From positions 620,001 through 684,000 of the forward strand of contig NZ_OZ026452.1 of the NCBI RefSeq assembly GCF_964019515.1: a DNA stretch of 64,000 nucleotides, given 5' to 3'. The notes beneath the pieces were generated by a model. The model made no database searches. It had not been told where the DNA came from and saw only the letters and a list, made by a program, of their open reading frames with translations. The position numbers and the translations under genes were made by a program. This document shows, piece by piece, positions 48,926 to 60,251 of this stretch. The stretch comes from Serratia symbiotica (Periphyllus acericola) (GTDB lineage Bacteria; Pseudomonadota; Gammaproteobacteria; Enterobacterales; Enterobacteriaceae). Within the stretch, counting starts at the first letter, position 1, and each line of letters opens with the position of its first letter.

Positions 48926-50488
48926 TTACATCACCAGGCGGCGGATGTCAGAAAGCATGTTATTGATAATGGTGATGAAACGCGCACCATCGGCACCGTC
49001 AATCACACGGTGGTCGAAGGAGAGCGACATCGGCATCATTAGGCGCGGTATAAACTCTTTACCATTCCAGAGCGGCTCCATAGCGGACTTAGAAACACCC
49101 AGAATAGCCACTTCCGGCGCGTTGACGATCGGCGCGAAGTGAGTTGTTCCGATACCACCCAGGCTGGAGATGGTGAAGCAGCCGCCCTGCATTTCGCCGG
49201 CGGTCAACTTACCGTCACGCGCTTGTTTAGAGATGGCCATCAGTTCACAAGAAAGCTCAGTAATGCCCTTTTTGTTCACATCTTTGAACACCGGAACGAC
49301 CAAACCATTTGGTGTATCAACCGCCACGCCGATGTTGATGTATTTTTTTAGCGTCAGCTTCTGGCCATCCTCGGACAGCGAACTGTTGAAACGTGGCATC
49401 TGCTCCAGAGCGGCTGCTACGGCTTTGATGATGAAGACCACCGGAGTAAACTTCACGTCCAACTTACGTTTGGCCGCGTCTTCGTTCTGTTGCTTACGGA
49501 ACACTTCCAGATCGGTAATATCGGTTTTGTCGAAGTGAGTAACATGCGGTATCATAACCCAGTTGCGGCTCAAATTGGCACCAGAAATTTTCTGGATACG
49601 CCCCATGTCGATTTCTTCAATCTCGCCGAACTTGCTTAAGTCCACTTTCGGCCATGGCAGCATACCTGGCAGCCCAGCGGCCAGCGCAGTATCGGCGCGT
49701 TGTATCACGTCTTTCACGTAAACTTGAATGTCTTCACGCAGGATACGGCCTTTACGACCGGAGCCTTTTACTTTCGCCAGGTTGATGCCAAATTCACGAG
49801 CTAAACGGCGGATGACCGGAGTCGCGTGTACATAGGCGGCGTTTTCGCCGAATTTACCTTTGCTGTCGGCGTGAGTAGCGAGTGCAGCGGTTTTGGTTTC
49901 TTGCTTGGCTGGAGACAGTGCAACTTCCGCACTCGTCGCAGGAGCGGCGGCTGGTGCTGCGCCTTCCACGGTAAACACCATGATCAAGGAACCGGTTTTA
50001 ACCTTGTCGCCAGGTTTGATACAGATCTCTTTCACCATGCCGACAAACGGTGTAGGCACTTCCATCGACGCCTTGTCGCCTTCAACGGTGATCAGTGACT
50101 GCTCAGCGGCCACTTTGTCACCTACCTTCACCATCACTTCGGTCACTTCGACTTCGTCGCAGCCGATATCCGGCACTTCAACGTCTTTAGCGGCAGTAGC
50201 AGGGGCCACCGTCTGTTTTTCTTCTGCTTTCACCACGGGTGCCGCCTGCGCAGCGCCTTCCGCTTCGAAAATCATCATCAGTTTGCCGGTTTCGGTTTTA
50301 TCGCCAACCGCCACTTTAATCTCTTTCACCACCCCCGCCAGCAGGGATGGTACTTCCATGGAAGCCTTATCGCCTTCCACAGTGATCAGCGATTGTTCAG
50401 CTTCAACTTTATCGCCAACCTTAACCATGATCTCGGTGATTTCGACTTCGTCTGCACCGATGTCCGGTACCTTGATTTCGATAGACAT
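48926..50488 (-). CDS. aceF: Dihydrolipoamide acetyltransferase (E2) of pyruvate dehydrogenase, two lipoyl domains
   Basis: From the ATG at 50488 the product is 520 residues, starting [20 protein letters not shown]. Two lipoyl domains each carry the lysine-bearing [10 protein letters not shown] motif (near residues 40 and ~140), joined by Ala/Pro-rich linkers. The E1/E3-binding domain follows ([20 protein letters not shown]), then the catalytic domain with [17 protein letters not shown] near the C-terminus. E. coli AceF has three lipoyl domains, so this form is shorter but complete in order. It starts 13 bases after the aceE stop. Confidence 0.95.
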   Translation of the reverse strand: MSIEIKVPDIGADEVEITEIMVKVGDKVEAEQSLITVEGDKASMEVPSLLAGVVKEIKVAVGDKTETGKLMMIFEAEGAAQAAPVVKAEEKQTVAPATAAKDVEVPDIGCDEVEVTEVMVKVGDKVAAEQSLITVEGDKASMEVPTPFVGMVKEICIKPGDKVKTGSLIMVFTVEGAAPAAAPATSAEVALSPAKQETKTAALATHADSKGKFGENAAYVHATPVIRRLAREFGINLAKVKGSGRKGRILREDIQVYVKDVIQRADTALAAGLPGMLPWPKVDLSKFGEIEEIDMGRIQKISGANLSRNWVMIPHVTHFDKTDITDLEVFRKQQNEDAAKRKLDVKFTPVVFIIKAVAAALEQMPRFNSSLSEDGQKLTLKKYINIGVAVDTPNGLVVPVFKDVNKKGITELSCELMAISKQARDGKLTAGEMQGGCFTISSLGGIGTTHFAPIVNAPEVAILGVSKSAMEPLWNGKEFIPRLMMPMSLSFDHRVIDGADGARFITIINNMLSDIRRLVM

Positions 50489-50501
50489 TATTCTGTACCT
50501 C

Positions 50502-53165
50502 TTATGCCAGACGCGGGTTAACTTTCTCTGGGTTGATATCGAATTTCTTAATCGCATCAGCGACTACGGAGGCTTCAATTTCACCACGTTTAGCCAATTC
50601 ACCCAAAGCAGCAACCACCACGTAAGATGCATCGACTTCAAAGTAGTGACGCAGGTTTTCACGGCTGTCTGAACGACCAAATCCATCAGTACCCAGTACG
50701 CGATAATCGCTGGCTGGAACATAAGTTCGAACCTGATCTGCGAATAGCTTCATATAGTCGGTAGCCGCTACCGCTGGCGCATCATTCATCACCTGAGCGA
50801 TGTAAGGCACATGTGGCGCTTCAGTGGGGTGTAGCATGTTCCAACGCTCGCAGTCCTGCCCATCACGCGCTAATTCGGTGAAGGAAGTAACGCTGTAGAT
50901 GTCGGAAACCACGCCGTAATCTTTCGCCAGGATCTGCGCCGCTTCACGCACATGACGCAAGATAGCACCAGAACCCAACAACTGTACCTTGCCTTTGCTG
51001 CCTTCCAGAGTCTCCAACTTGTAGATGCCCTTACGGATACCCTCCTCTGCGCCCTGCGGCATTGCCGGCATTGAGTAGTTTTCGTTCAGCGTGGTCAGGT
51101 AGTAATAAACGTTTTCCGGCGCATCGCCGTACATGCGTACCAGACCATCATGCATGATCACCGCCACTTCATAAGCATACGCGGGATCGTAAGAAATACA
51201 GTTAGGTATAGTCAGAGACTGAATGTGGCTGTGGCCATCTTCGTGTTGCAGACCCTCACCATTCAGAGTGGTTCGGCCCGAAGTACCGCCGATCAGGAAG
51301 CCACGCGCCTGTTGGTCGCCCGCCGCCCAGAACAGATCACCGATACGCTGGAAACCGAACATTGAATAGTAGATGTAGAACGGGATCATCGGCAGATCGT
51401 TAGTACTGTAGGACGTCGCAGCGGCCAACCAGGAAGATGCAGCACCCAGTTCGTTGATGCCTTCCTGCAAGATATGGCCTTTCTCGTCTTCTTTGTAGTA
51501 GGCAACTTGCTCACGGTCTTGCGGAGTGTACTGCTGGCCATTAGTGCTGTAGATGCCGATCTGACGGAACAGACCTTCCATACCGAAGGTACGCGCTTCG
51601 TCGGCGATAATAGGCACCAAGCGATCTTTGATCGACTTGTTCTTCAGCATCACGTTCAAGGCACGCACGAAGGCGATGGTAGTGGAGATTTCTTTGCTCT
51701 GTTCTTCCAGCAGCGAGCTGAAATCTTCCAGAGCTGGCAATTCCAGCTTCTGGGTAAACTCTGGCAGACGGCTTGGCAGGTAGCCTTTCAGTACCTGACG
51801 GCGTTCGTGCAGGTACTGGTACTCTGCGGTGTCTTTTTCGAAGGTGACATACGACAGTTTCTCGATATCCGCATCAGCAACCGGTACGTTAAAACGATCG
51901 CGGAAGTGCTGAACCCCTACCATGCTCATTTTCTTCACTTGGTGAGCGATGTTTTTACCTTCCGCAGTTTCCCCCATACCGTAACCTTTGATGGTATGAG
52001 CCAAGATAACGGTAGGTTTGCCTTGAGTGTCCTGCGCTTTTTTCAGTGCAGCAAAGATTTTTTTCGGATCATGACCGCCACGGTTCAGCGCCCAGATTTC
52101 GTCGTCGGTCATGTCTTTGACCAGCTCTGCAGTTTCCGGGTAATGGCCAAAGAAATGCTCACGCACGTAAGCACCGTCTTTGGATTTGAAGGTCTGGTAG
52201 TCACCATCCAGGGTTTCGTTCATCAGTTGAACCAGTTTATCGCTGGTGTCTTTGCGCAGCAGCTCATCCCAACGCCCACCCCAGATCACTTTCAGCACCT
52301 GCCAGCCTGCACCAGCGAAAGCACCTGCCAATTCGTTGATGATTTTGCCATTACCGGTGACAGGGCCATCCAAACGCTGCAAATTGCAGTTGATGACAAA
52401 CACCAGGTTGTCCAACTTTTCACGGGTGGCAATGGTGAGCGCACCCTTTGATTCTGGCTCGTCCATCTCGCCATCGCCCAAGAAAGCATAAACAGTTTGT
52501 TCCGAGGTATCTTTCAAACCCATATTTTTTAAATACTTCAGGAACTTAGCCTGATAGATGGCACAGATTGGCCCCAATCCCATCGATACGGTCGGGAACT
52601 GCCAGAATTCCGGCATCAATTTTGGATGCGGATAAGAGGACAACCCCTTGCCGTGAACCTCCTGGCGGAAGTTATTCATTTGCTCTTCGGTCAGGCGGCC
52701 TTCAAGGAAGGCACGTGCATAAACACCCGGCGAGATATGCCCCTGGAAGTAAACCAGATCCCCACCATCTTTCTCATTGCGTGCACGGAAGAAGTGGTTA
52801 AAGCAAACTTCGTAGAAGGTCGCAGAAGATTGGAAAGAGGCCATGTGACCACCGAGTTCCAAATCTTTCTTGGAAGCACGCAGAACCGTCATGATAGCGT
52901 TCCAGCGGATAGCTGAACGAATACGTAGTTCCAGATCAAGGTTACCTGGGTAAGCCGGTTCATCCTCCACCGCGATGGTGTTAACGTAGTTGTGAGCTGC
53001 AGCGCCGCCCACCACGTTCGCCCCCCCCTTGCGAGCCTCCCGCAATAGCTGCTCGATCAGAAACTCAGCGCGTCCAACACCCTCTTCACGGATGACCGAT
53101 TTGATCGCCTGTAGCCAGTCGCGAGTTTCGAACGGATCCACGTCATTGGTTAGACGTTGTGACAT
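50502..53165 (-). CDS. aceE: Pyruvate dehydrogenase E1 component
   Basis: AceE decarboxylates pyruvate with thiamine diphosphate and passes the acetyl group to AceF. The ATG at 53165 gives 887 residues, equal to E. coli, and begins [20 protein letters not shown]; 6 codons further upstream are also open. The ThDP motif [15 protein letters not shown] near residue 225 ends in [27 protein letters not shown] and [19 protein letters not shown] are highly conserved. It is followed by aceF and lies downstream of pdhR. Confidence 0.97.
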   Translation of the reverse strand: MSQRLTNDVDPFETRDWLQAIKSVIREEGVGRAEFLIEQLLREARKGGANVVGGAAAHNYVNTIAVEDEPAYPGNLDLELRIRSAIRWNAIMTVLRASKKDLELGGHMASFQSSATFYEVCFNHFFRARNEKDGGDLVYFQGHISPGVYARAFLEGRLTEEQMNNFRQEVHGKGLSSYPHPKLMPEFWQFPTVSMGLGPICAIYQAKFLKYLKNMGLKDTSEQTVYAFLGDGEMDEPESKGALTIATREKLDNLVFVINCNLQRLDGPVTGNGKIINELAGAFAGAGWQVLKVIWGGRWDELLRKDTSDKLVQLMNETLDGDYQTFKSKDGAYVREHFFGHYPETAELVKDMTDDEIWALNRGGHDPKKIFAALKKAQDTQGKPTVILAHTIKGYGMGETAEGKNIAHQVKKMSMVGVQHFRDRFNVPVADADIEKLSYVTFEKDTAEYQYLHERRQVLKGYLPSRLPEFTQKLELPALEDFSSLLEEQSKEISTTIAFVRALNVMLKNKSIKDRLVPIIADEARTFGMEGLFRQIGIYSTNGQQYTPQDREQVAYYKEDEKGHILQEGINELGAASSWLAAATSYSTNDLPMIPFYIYYSMFGFQRIGDLFWAAGDQQARGFLIGGTSGRTTLNGEGLQHEDGHSHIQSLTIPNCISYDPAYAYEVAVIMHDGLVRMYGDAPENVYYYLTTLNENYSMPAMPQGAEEGIRKGIYKLETLEGSKGKVQLLGSGAILRHVREAAQILAKDYGVVSDIYSVTSFTELARDGQDCERWNMLHPTEAPHVPYIAQVMNDAPAVAATDYMKLFADQVRTYVPASDYRVLGTDGFGRSDSRENLRHYFEVDASYVVVAALGELAKRGEIEASVVADAIKKFDINPEKVNPRLA

Positions 53166-53205
53166 GGTGGTATTCCTTATCATCTATCTAATGGTTTATT
53201 TGGAG

Positions 53206-53246
53206 CCAGTCTTCCGGTGTTTTATGACAAAACACCGGAAGACTGG
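53206..53246. repeat. 18-bp perfect hairpin between pdhR and aceE
   Basis: CCAGTCTTCCGGTGTTTT and its exact complement enclose a 5-base loop. It lies about 45 bases downstream of the pdhR stop and 40 bases upstream of aceE. On the operon strand it is not followed by a T-run, so it is more likely an mRNA stability or processing element than a terminator. Confidence 0.7.
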
Positions 53247-53293
53247 GCCATCATTTGATTGCAGCAATACTTCCAACTAACTCTCCGCGTAGC

Positions 53294-54080
53294 TTACCCT
53301 GAAGAGAATAGTTCTGAATCCTTGCGTTGCTGGAGAAGCCGTAGTGATCTCTCGCGTCGGGTATTCTCCCGGCTGAGATCCAGCAAAACTTCTTCTATAA
53401 ACGCCAAGTAACAGTGCGAAGCTTCACGCGCCTTTTCTGGTTCGCGTGCCACAATCGCCTCAAAAATCCCGGCGCGCTGGCTGCTCACTGTTGCCAACAT
53501 CTCACTGCGCGAGTAGAGCAATTCAAAGTTTTTATGCAGATTCTGTTCCAGCATCGGCCTCATACAGCTCAGCAAGTGCAACAACACAAATATTATGGGC
53601 AGCTTCAGTCACGACGATTTGATACTTCATAACGGCACCAGCTTCAGCATCGAGATCACCGCTTTTCTGAGTTTGTTGAATCACAATGTGGCAATCGCAG
53701 ATACGCGCCAGATCTTCATCAGTACCGCGCAGCGCAGCGTAATAGGCGGCAGTACCTTCTAGCGCGTGGCGCGTTTCCAACAGATCGAATTGCGATTCAG
53801 GATGGTCGGCCAGCAATTCAGCCAGCGGATTGCTAAAGCTCTGCCACAGATTAGTTTGCACAAAGGTGCCGCCACCTTGCCGACGCAAGAGCAGCCCTTT
53901 AGCTTCCAGACATTGGATAGCCTCTCTCAATGAAGGGCGGGAAACACCAAATTGTTTCGCCAGCTCACGCTCTGGAGGCAGCTTCTCGCCGGGATGCAAT
54001 GTTCCCTCCAAGATCAAGTATTCGAGCCGCTGTTCAATAACGTCTGACAACTTAGGTTGACGGATTTTACTGTAGGCCAT
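53294..54080 (-). pseudogene. pdhR: Pyruvate-responsive GntR-family repressor, frameshifted
   Basis: The N-terminal winged helix is intact: [20 protein letters not shown] then [20 protein letters not shown]. After residue ~175 (TEAAHNI) one extra T in ATTTGTG shifts the frame, so translation continues for about 20 wrong residues to a stop at 53532. The true C-terminal ligand-binding end ([13 protein letters not shown] to [14 protein letters not shown]) continues in the other frame to 53294. PdhR represses pdhR-aceEF-lpd until pyruvate binds. Without its C-terminal sensor half it may be inactive, or bind DNA without sensing. Confidence 0.88.
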
Positions 54081-54113
54081 GGGTAAATTCTTCTTTGCGA
54101 ATAGCGCGGAGTC

Positions 54114-54130
54114 AATTGGTAATACTAATT
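54114..54130 (-). promoter_or_regulatory. Likely PdhR operator
   Basis: AATTGGTAATACTAATT lies 34 bases upstream of the pdhR start and matches the E. coli PdhR box (AATTGGTnnnACCAATT) at all but one position. This site controls the pdhR-aceEF-lpd promoter. Its conservation contrasts with the broken pdhR. Confidence 0.8.
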
Positions 54131-54642
54131 TCAAATACGTGGCCGTAAAAGTAACAAAGTATTCATCCCCTGTCCATATAAGCTAAGCCTTGATTAAAAT
54201 CAGGTTATCACACATTTTTTACTGCAAAGCCCAGCGCAAAGCGGTAACACTGTGCTGGTAATACCATTTACGCGTTAACGTTATATGAGGAAGGTTACAG
54301 CCTTATTACCCCAGTTTTAATGCATGACTATTGCACCAACGGCGATAAGTTAGGCTGTTTACTGTCCTTTAGACGCAATCAAAAGCGCTTATCCAAGTGA
54401 TGTCCCGCCGTTGATCATCGCGGCGTTCACGAACAATAATGGGACATTGCCAAAGTTATTTCGTCTATCCCCTGACGTCACACAACCCACATTTTGTTGC
54501 CTATCTTGCTGAAATATTAACCATTGTCATCACAAAACAGGTGCAAACTGCCGCACTTAGCATTATTCTTTGCTGACCAGTAGCGGCTACGTTGAATTAA
54601 TTGCCATATCGCCAATAAAAAAAACAAATATCATAACCATTA

Positions 54643-54659
54643 ATTTACATTATGTAAAT
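54643..54659 (+). promoter_or_regulatory. 17-bp palindrome before aroP
   Basis: ATTTACATTATGTAAAT is a perfect 8-1-8 palindrome ending 28 bases before the aroP start. Enteric aroP is controlled by TyrR boxes (TGTAAAn6TTTACA); this has the two half-site words, but in outward order and with a different spacing, so it is only a candidate. The rest of 54131-54687 has no gene. Confidence 0.35.
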
Positions 54660-54687
54660 CATTCTGCCATAACAAGAGATTTAATTG

Positions 54688-56040
54688 ATGAATGGTCAAC
54701 AACATGGCGACCAACTAAAACGCGGCCTGAAAAACCGCCATATTCAGCTTATTGCCCTCGGAAGCGCAGTAGGTACTGGGCTATTCCTCGGTATCGCTCA
54801 AACAATAAAAATGGCTGGCCCTTCGGTCATTCTCGGCTATGCCATTGGCGGTTTCATCGCGTTTCTGATCATGCGTCAACTCGGTGAAATGATCGTGGAA
54901 GAGCCAGTAGCTGGCTCCTTCAGCCATTTCGCGTACAAATACTGGGGCAATCTTGCTGGCTTCGTCTCAGGCTGGAACTACTTGGTGCTATACGTGCTGG
55001 TGGCAATGGCAGAACTAACAGCAGTCGGCATCTATGTGCATTACTGGTGGCCGGAGATCCCCACCTGGGTTTCCGCCGCCGTGTTCTTTATGGTGATCAA
55101 CGCCATTAACATGGCCAATGTAAAAGTCTACGGCGAGGTGGAGTTCTGGTTTGCCATCATCAAAGTGGCGGCGATAATCGGTATGATCGCATTCGGTGCC
55201 TATCTGCTGTTCAGCGGCATGGGTGGCCCAGAAGCCACCGTCACCAACCTATGGGCACAAGGCGGTTTCTTGCCAAATGGTAGCATGGGGCTAGTGATGG
55301 CGATGGCGGTGATAATGTTTTCATTCGGCGGCCTCGAACTGGTGGGCATCACCGCAGCAGAAGCTGACAACCCGCAAAAGAGCATTCCCAAAGCCACCCA
55401 CCAGGTTATCTACCGTATCTTGATCTTTTATATAGGCTCACTGGTGGTTCTGCTTTCGCTCCACCCGTGGAGCAAGGTGGCTGAAAGCGGCAGCCCTTTT
55501 GTGTTGATCTTTCAGGCGTTGGACAGCAATCTGGTTGCATCCGTGCTAAATATCGTGGTGCTGACTGCTGCGCTGTCGGTATATAACAGTTGCGTTTACT
55601 GCAACAGCCGTATGCTGTTCTGCCTAGCACAACAAGGCAACGGGCTGAAAAGCCTGATGAAGGTGGATAGCCGTGGCGTGCCGGTGGTCGCCATCGGCGT
55701 TTCCGCCATCGCCACCGCATTTTGTGTGCTGATCAATTATCTGATCCCTGGGCGAGCCTTCGAACTGCTGATGGCGCTGGTAATCTCGGCGCTGGTGATC
55801 AACTGGGCGATGATCAGCCTGGCGCACCTGAAATTCCGCGCTGCTAAAAACCGTGAAAGCGTCGAAACGAAGTTCAAAGCTATCTGGTATCCATTCAGCA
55901 ACTATCTGTGCCTGCTATTTATGGCCGGTATCTTGGTGATCATGTACCTGACGCCAGGCATTCGCATCTCGGTGTTACTGATCCCGCTGTGGATAGCAGT
56001 TCTGGCGGTCGGCTACGCCATCAAGCAGCGTAGCCAATGA
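54688..56040 (+). CDS. aroP: Aromatic amino acid permease
   Basis: AroP is an inner-membrane proton symporter for Phe, Tyr and Trp in the APC superfamily. The 450-residue protein has about twelve hydrophobic segments, starting near residue 18, with IQLIALGSAVGTGLFLGIAQ (the unwound helix 1 substrate loop) and MFSFGGLELVGITAAEADNP (helix 6). Start is the ATG at 54688; a TTG lies just before it. The length and motifs are those of AroP/PheP; its place divergent from pdhR supports AroP. Confidence 0.93.
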   Translation: MNGQQHGDQLKRGLKNRHIQLIALGSAVGTGLFLGIAQTIKMAGPSVILGYAIGGFIAFLIMRQLGEMIVEEPVAGSFSHFAYKYWGNLAGFVSGWNYLVLYVLVAMAELTAVGIYVHYWWPEIPTWVSAAVFFMVINAINMANVKVYGEVEFWFAIIKVAAIIGMIAFGAYLLFSGMGGPEATVTNLWAQGGFLPNGSMGLVMAMAVIMFSFGGLELVGITAAEADNPQKSIPKATHQVIYRILIFYIGSLVVLLSLHPWSKVAESGSPFVLIFQALDSNLVASVLNIVVLTAALSVYNSCVYCNSRMLFCLAQQGNGLKSLMKVDSRGVPVVAIGVSAIATAFCVLINYLIPGRAFELLMALVISALVINWAMISLAHLKFRAAKNRESVETKFKAIWYPFSNYLCLLFMAGILVIMYLTPGIRISVLLIPLWIAVLAVGYAIKQRSQ

Positions 56041-56082
56041 CCTCCAGCCGCTGAAGGTTTTCCCCCTAAATACCACAAATGA

Positions 56083-56105
56083 CCCGCAAATGCGGGCATT
56101 TTTCC
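56083..56105 (+). terminator. Terminator of aroP
   Basis: CCCGCA/TGCGGG with a two-base loop, then CATTTTTCC, 42 bases after aroP. It separates it from the convergent fumA. Confidence 0.75.
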
Positions 56106-56148
56106 GCTTTTAGGGGCATACATACCTTTGCTCAGGTTTTTGGGTGGG

Positions 56149-57795
56149 TTATTTCAAGCAGTTGGAACACTGGCCCGCTTGGATCTTCTGGAAAAAGTCA
56201 TTGCCTTTGTCATCTACCAAAATGAACGCCGGGAAGTCTTCTACTACAATTTTCCAGATTGCCTCCATCCCCAGTTCAGGATACTCCACACACTCCAAGC
56301 TCTTAATACTCCGCTGCGCCAGCACCGCCGCAGGGCCACCGATGCTACCAAGATAGAACCCGCCGTGCTTATGGCAGGCATCGGTCACCTGCTGGCTGCG
56401 GTTGCCCTTCGCCAGCATGATCATGCTACCGCCATGTGATTGCAACAGATCGACATAGGGATCCATGCGCCCTGCGGTGGTCGGGCCAAGCGAACCGGAT
56501 GCGTAGCCGTCCGGTGTTTTCGCAGGGCCAGCGTAGTAGATCGGATTATCCTTGACGTACTGCGGCAGACCTTCACCGCGATCCAAGCGTTCTTTCAGCT
56601 TGGCGTGCGCGATATCGCGGGCCACGATGATGGTACCGCTCAGCGATAGACGGGTGGCAACCGGATACTGCGCGAGCTGTTTTAGGATCTCGGCCATCGG
56701 GAGATTAAGGTCGATCTTGATCGCTTCGGCTTCCCCTGCGTGACGTAGTGCCTGCGGAATAAACTTGCCTGGGTTATGCTCCAGTTTTTCCAGCCAGATG
56801 CCATCACGGTTGATCTTGCCCTTAATATTACGGTCAGCAGAACAGGATACCCCCATGCCAACCGGGCAGGACGCGCCATGGCGTGGCAAGCGCACTACAC
56901 AAATGTCGTGAGCGAAGTATTTGCCGCCAAACTGCGCGCCCAGCCCCAAATTCTGCGCTTCTTTCAGCAGTTCTGCCTCCAGCGCCATATCACGGAACGC
57001 CTGGCCGTACTCATTGCCTTCAGTAGGCAAGCCATCGTAATACTTGGTAGAGGCCAGTTTGACCGTCTTCAGCGTTGCTTCGGCCGAAGTGCCGCCGATA
57101 ACAAACGCCACATGGTACGGCGGGCAAGCGGCGGTGCCTAAAGTACGCATTTTATCGACCAGATAATCCTTCAGTTTGCCCGGAGACAACAGCGCTTTGG
57201 TTTCCTGATACAGGTAGGTCTTGTTGGCTGAACCGCCGCCTTTAGTGATGCACAGGAATTTATATTCCTCGCCATCCACAGTATAGAGATCGATCTGCGC
57301 TGGCAGATTGCTGCCAGTATTTACCTCTTTGTACATGTCCAGCGCAGCGTTTTGCGAATAGCGCAGATTATCTTCGATATAGGTGTTGTACACCCCGCGC
57401 GACAGCGCCGCCTCATCACCGCCGCAAGTCCAGACACGCTGGCCTTTCTTGCCAAGGATAATCGCCGTACCTGTGTCCTGGCAGGTCGGCAAAATCCCCT
57501 TTGCGGCGATCTCTGAGTTACGCAGGAATTGCAGCGCAACGTATCTGTCGTTTTCGCTGGCATCTGGATCTCGCAGGATGTCGGCCACCTGTTGCTGATG
57601 CGCAGTGCGCAGCATAAATGAGGCGTCATGGAATGCATGTTGGGCGAGGAGGATCAGCGCTTCCGGGGCGACTTTCAGCATTTCCTGGCCTTCAAATTCG
57701 CTCACGGTGACGTGATCGCGGCTCAGCAGGTAGTATTCGGTATCGTCTTTCTTCAGCGGGAACGGATCTTGATAATAGAACGGTTTATTCGACAT
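56149..57795 (-). CDS. fumA: Class I fumarate hydratase (iron-sulfur)
   Basis: This class I fumarase hydrates fumarate to malate with an oxygen-sensitive [4Fe-4S] cluster. The ATG at 57795 gives 548 residues, the E. coli FumA length, starting [20 protein letters not shown]. Cluster cysteines probably lie in [26 protein letters not shown] and [12 protein letters not shown]. Near the C-terminus [15 protein letters not shown] is a conserved active-site loop. FumA and FumB cannot be separated with confidence by eye. The gene converges on aroP and has a ~300-base non-coding region upstream (57796-58094). Confidence 0.93.
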   Translation of the reverse strand: MSNKPFYYQDPFPLKKDDTEYYLLSRDHVTVSEFEGQEMLKVAPEALILLAQHAFHDASFMLRTAHQQQVADILRDPDASENDRYVALQFLRNSEIAAKGILPTCQDTGTAIILGKKGQRVWTCGGDEAALSRGVYNTYIEDNLRYSQNAALDMYKEVNTGSNLPAQIDLYTVDGEEYKFLCITKGGGSANKTYLYQETKALLSPGKLKDYLVDKMRTLGTAACPPYHVAFVIGGTSAEATLKTVKLASTKYYDGLPTEGNEYGQAFRDMALEAELLKEAQNLGLGAQFGGKYFAHDICVVRLPRHGASCPVGMGVSCSADRNIKGKINRDGIWLEKLEHNPGKFIPQALRHAGEAEAIKIDLNLPMAEILKQLAQYPVATRLSLSGTIIVARDIAHAKLKERLDRGEGLPQYVKDNPIYYAGPAKTPDGYASGSLGPTTAGRMDPYVDLLQSHGGSMIMLAKGNRSQQVTDACHKHGGFYLGSIGGPAAVLAQRSIKSLECVEYPELGMEAIWKIVVEDFPAFILVDDKGNDFFQKIQAGQCSNCLK

Positions 57796-58094
57796 TGATC
57801 TCTCACTTGCATGCTCAATTGCATTAAATTTACACGGAAGCTGCACTACTCAGGTGCAGCAATCAGTCAAAAAAATGCCCCCACCTTACGTATTTTTAAG
57901 CAGCTAATTATTGCGCCAAATCACAAAATAACCGTTTTTGTGTAAAGGGAACCGTGGCAACTTTATCCAGTGAGAACTTCTGGTACTGGCTCCTCATGTA
58001 CGCTTTATTATCCCGCAGTTAACACATTGATTACAATCAATCAGCGTCGATCGGCTTATTGTCAGCAACCACGCCTAGGCTTAAGCTACCTATA

Positions 58095-58619
58095 ATGAAC
58101 AAAGCAAGAATTCCCATGAAGCTACAACAGGCGGTGATGCGTTGCCTGCGAGAAAAGTTGCAACTGGCTCGGCAGCATTTTTCCGCCGAATTTCCAGAGC
58201 CGAAAATCGTTTACTAGCAACGTGGCATTAGTACGGGTACTCCCTCGCTGCTGGCTTGGTAAATCCGCCTGAATCCGGTGCTATTGATGGAAAACCAGCA
58301 ACCGTTTATCGACGAAGTGATACCCCATGAGCTGGCGCACACCTGTTGGCGTTCTGCCAGTTTGGCCGCGTAGCACACCATGGCCGAGAATGGCGCTGGA
58401 TGATGGAAAGCGTGCTGCAAGTACCCGCCAGACGCACCCACCAGTTTGAGATCGCCTCAGTGCAACGCAAAACTTTCCCCTACCAACTCTACCAACTGCC
58501 GTTGCCAGCAGCATCAGCTCACCGTGCGCCGCCACAACCGCGTACTGCGCGGTGAAAGTGAATACCGCTGCGGCCAGTACGGCGAAAAGCTGGAATTTAT
58601 CGCTAATGAAAGTCTTTAA
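58095..58619 (+). pseudogene. sprT: SprT-like zinc metalloprotease, broken
   Basis: The frame begins MNKARIPMKLQQAVMRCLRE, and [20 protein letters not shown] then PHELAHTCW retain part of the HExxH-like (HELAH) zinc site. Stops follow KIVY, LAW and SLAA, and frame changes occur before [20 protein letters not shown]; a zinc-ribbon end is recognisable ([12 protein letters not shown]). The remaining pieces match enteric SprT in order, but no complete protein can be made. Confidence 0.8.
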
Positions 58620-58810
58620 TAGAGCGATGAATATGTAAAGCGGATAACTGTAGTGAATCAGTCCTCAAGCAACCTGAAGGATATTTGAAAAACCACCACG
58701 GGCGTGGGGAAGACTCCAGCCCCATCAGGCTGCCCAGTTGCGTCTGGGGCAACCCCATGCTATCTCGCAGTACGATCACAGTTTCCGCGCTCGATATCAT
58801 TTTAAAAACG
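58620..58810. other. No supported gene
   Basis: A minus-strand frame across 58603-58833 contains ISSAETVIVLRDSMGLPQTQ, vaguely like a helix-turn-helix, but no family match could be supported. Confidence 0.3.
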
Positions 58811-60236
58811 TTATATATTGTCGTCACTCCCAAAGTCGTAATTCAGGAAAATTTTACCTTGTCGGGTCGGTGGATATGCCTGCGTACGTAACACCGTCTT
58901 GTCCGGCAAGGTGAATTGCGTTTTATGATCGACCAGGTTTTTCTTGCGCTTGCAGCGACGGGAAATGGCCCGATATCCATCCGCTTCGCGGTACACCTCG
59001 TTGACGCTCTCCACCGCCACCTCCGCTGCCATGACAATGGCCATGCGTTCTTAGCTCTTGCTAGCACTCTTATCTGCCACCTGCACACCACGTAGCAACA
59101 GCGGTAGCACCAACACGCCAACAATCAGCGACAGCAGGATCACCCCGGTAGCAATAAATATCAGTTGATAACGTGCCTGGAAGGCGCTGCCATCACTCAG
59201 CAATAATGGTATAGATAGCACACCGGCCAAAGTAATCGCCCCACCGACCCCGGCGAATGACGCAACCCATAACTCGCGCATGCTGTAATTGCCAAATTGC
59301 AGCGGACGCTTTTTCATAAAGCCTTTGCTGGCGTTTTTCATCAGCCACAGCCAGGTAAAATGCAGCACTAGCAGCGCAGCGTAAATGGATGCCACATCGG
59401 CGAACAGATACCAGGTCTGAATGGTTGGATCTAGCTCATCCTGCATGAGCGAGGTTTCCAAAATAACAGGGAGTTGCAGGCCCAACATGATGAACACCAT
59501 ACCGTTGAACACAAATTCCAGAATCGCCCAGACGCTGTTAGCACGCAGGCGCATTGCGGATCACACCAAACTGGCTTATGGTCATCCCTGCAGCTACCGC
59601 GGTCAGAATGCCTGAGCCGCCAATATTCTCGGCGATCAGAAGATAAGGGGCAAGCAGTAGCAATAGCAGGAAGACAATCTGTGTAGCCGGATCATCGCCG
59701 CTCCAGCGACTTATTAAGCGTAGGGATTTGCTGTAAGTCCAGGTGACTGCCACACCAACCAGTAAACCACCGATCGCCACCTTGAAGAACTCAGGGGTAG
59801 CGCCGCCGACGGTGAACACCATGGTGCCCATGGCCACCGCGATGGCAAATTTTAGCTACACCAGGCCGGAAGCATCGTTCATCAATGCTTCGCTTTCGAG
59901 CACACCCATGATGGGTTTATGAATAGGCCCTTTACCAACAATACCGGATAACGTCACGGCACCGGTTGGCGACAGCACTGCAGCTAGCGCAAAGGCAGCC
60001 ACCAACGGAATGCCTGGTACCATGACATAAATCAGGTAGCCGACGCCGACGACAGTAATTAATATCAACACCAACGCCAAACCAAGCATTTCGCGCCCAT
60101 AGTGCAAAAATTCACGCATCGGCATTTTCAGGCAATCGGCAAACAGCAGCGGCGGGATAAACAGCACCATAAAAAGTTCGGGGTCAAAATCGACATGCAG
60201 CCCGAAATAACGCTGTGCGCAACGCTAGTGGGGGCA
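58811..60236 (-). pseudogene. CPA1-family Na+/H+ antiporter (YjcE-like), broken
   Basis: Pieces in order are GLHVDFDPELFMVLFIPPLL, GVLESEALMNDASGLV (the acidic ND motif of the ion site), ATPEFFKVAIGGLLVGVAVT, MRLRANSVWAILEFVFNGMV and ITLAGVLSIPLLLSDGSAF. They match E. coli YjcE-type antiporters. The N-terminal ~45 residues are missing at the mltC side, and there are a stop after DASGLV, a frameshift near 59,545 and a TAG after SASKS. Some of the distal tail to 58811 may not belong to the gene. The changes would prevent a working membrane transporter. Confidence 0.82.
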
Positions 60237-60251
60237 TTCCTGCTGGGATTA

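Noticed and set aside
51474..52451. Plus-strand open frame of 325 codons
   Set aside because: Antisense to aceE and a by-product of its codon use; no recognisable domain.
53206..53246. Terminator for pdhR
   Set aside because: No U-tract follows the stem on the operon strand.
58603..58833. Possible helix-turn-helix protein
   Set aside because: Similarity is faint and the remainder of the frame does not look coding.
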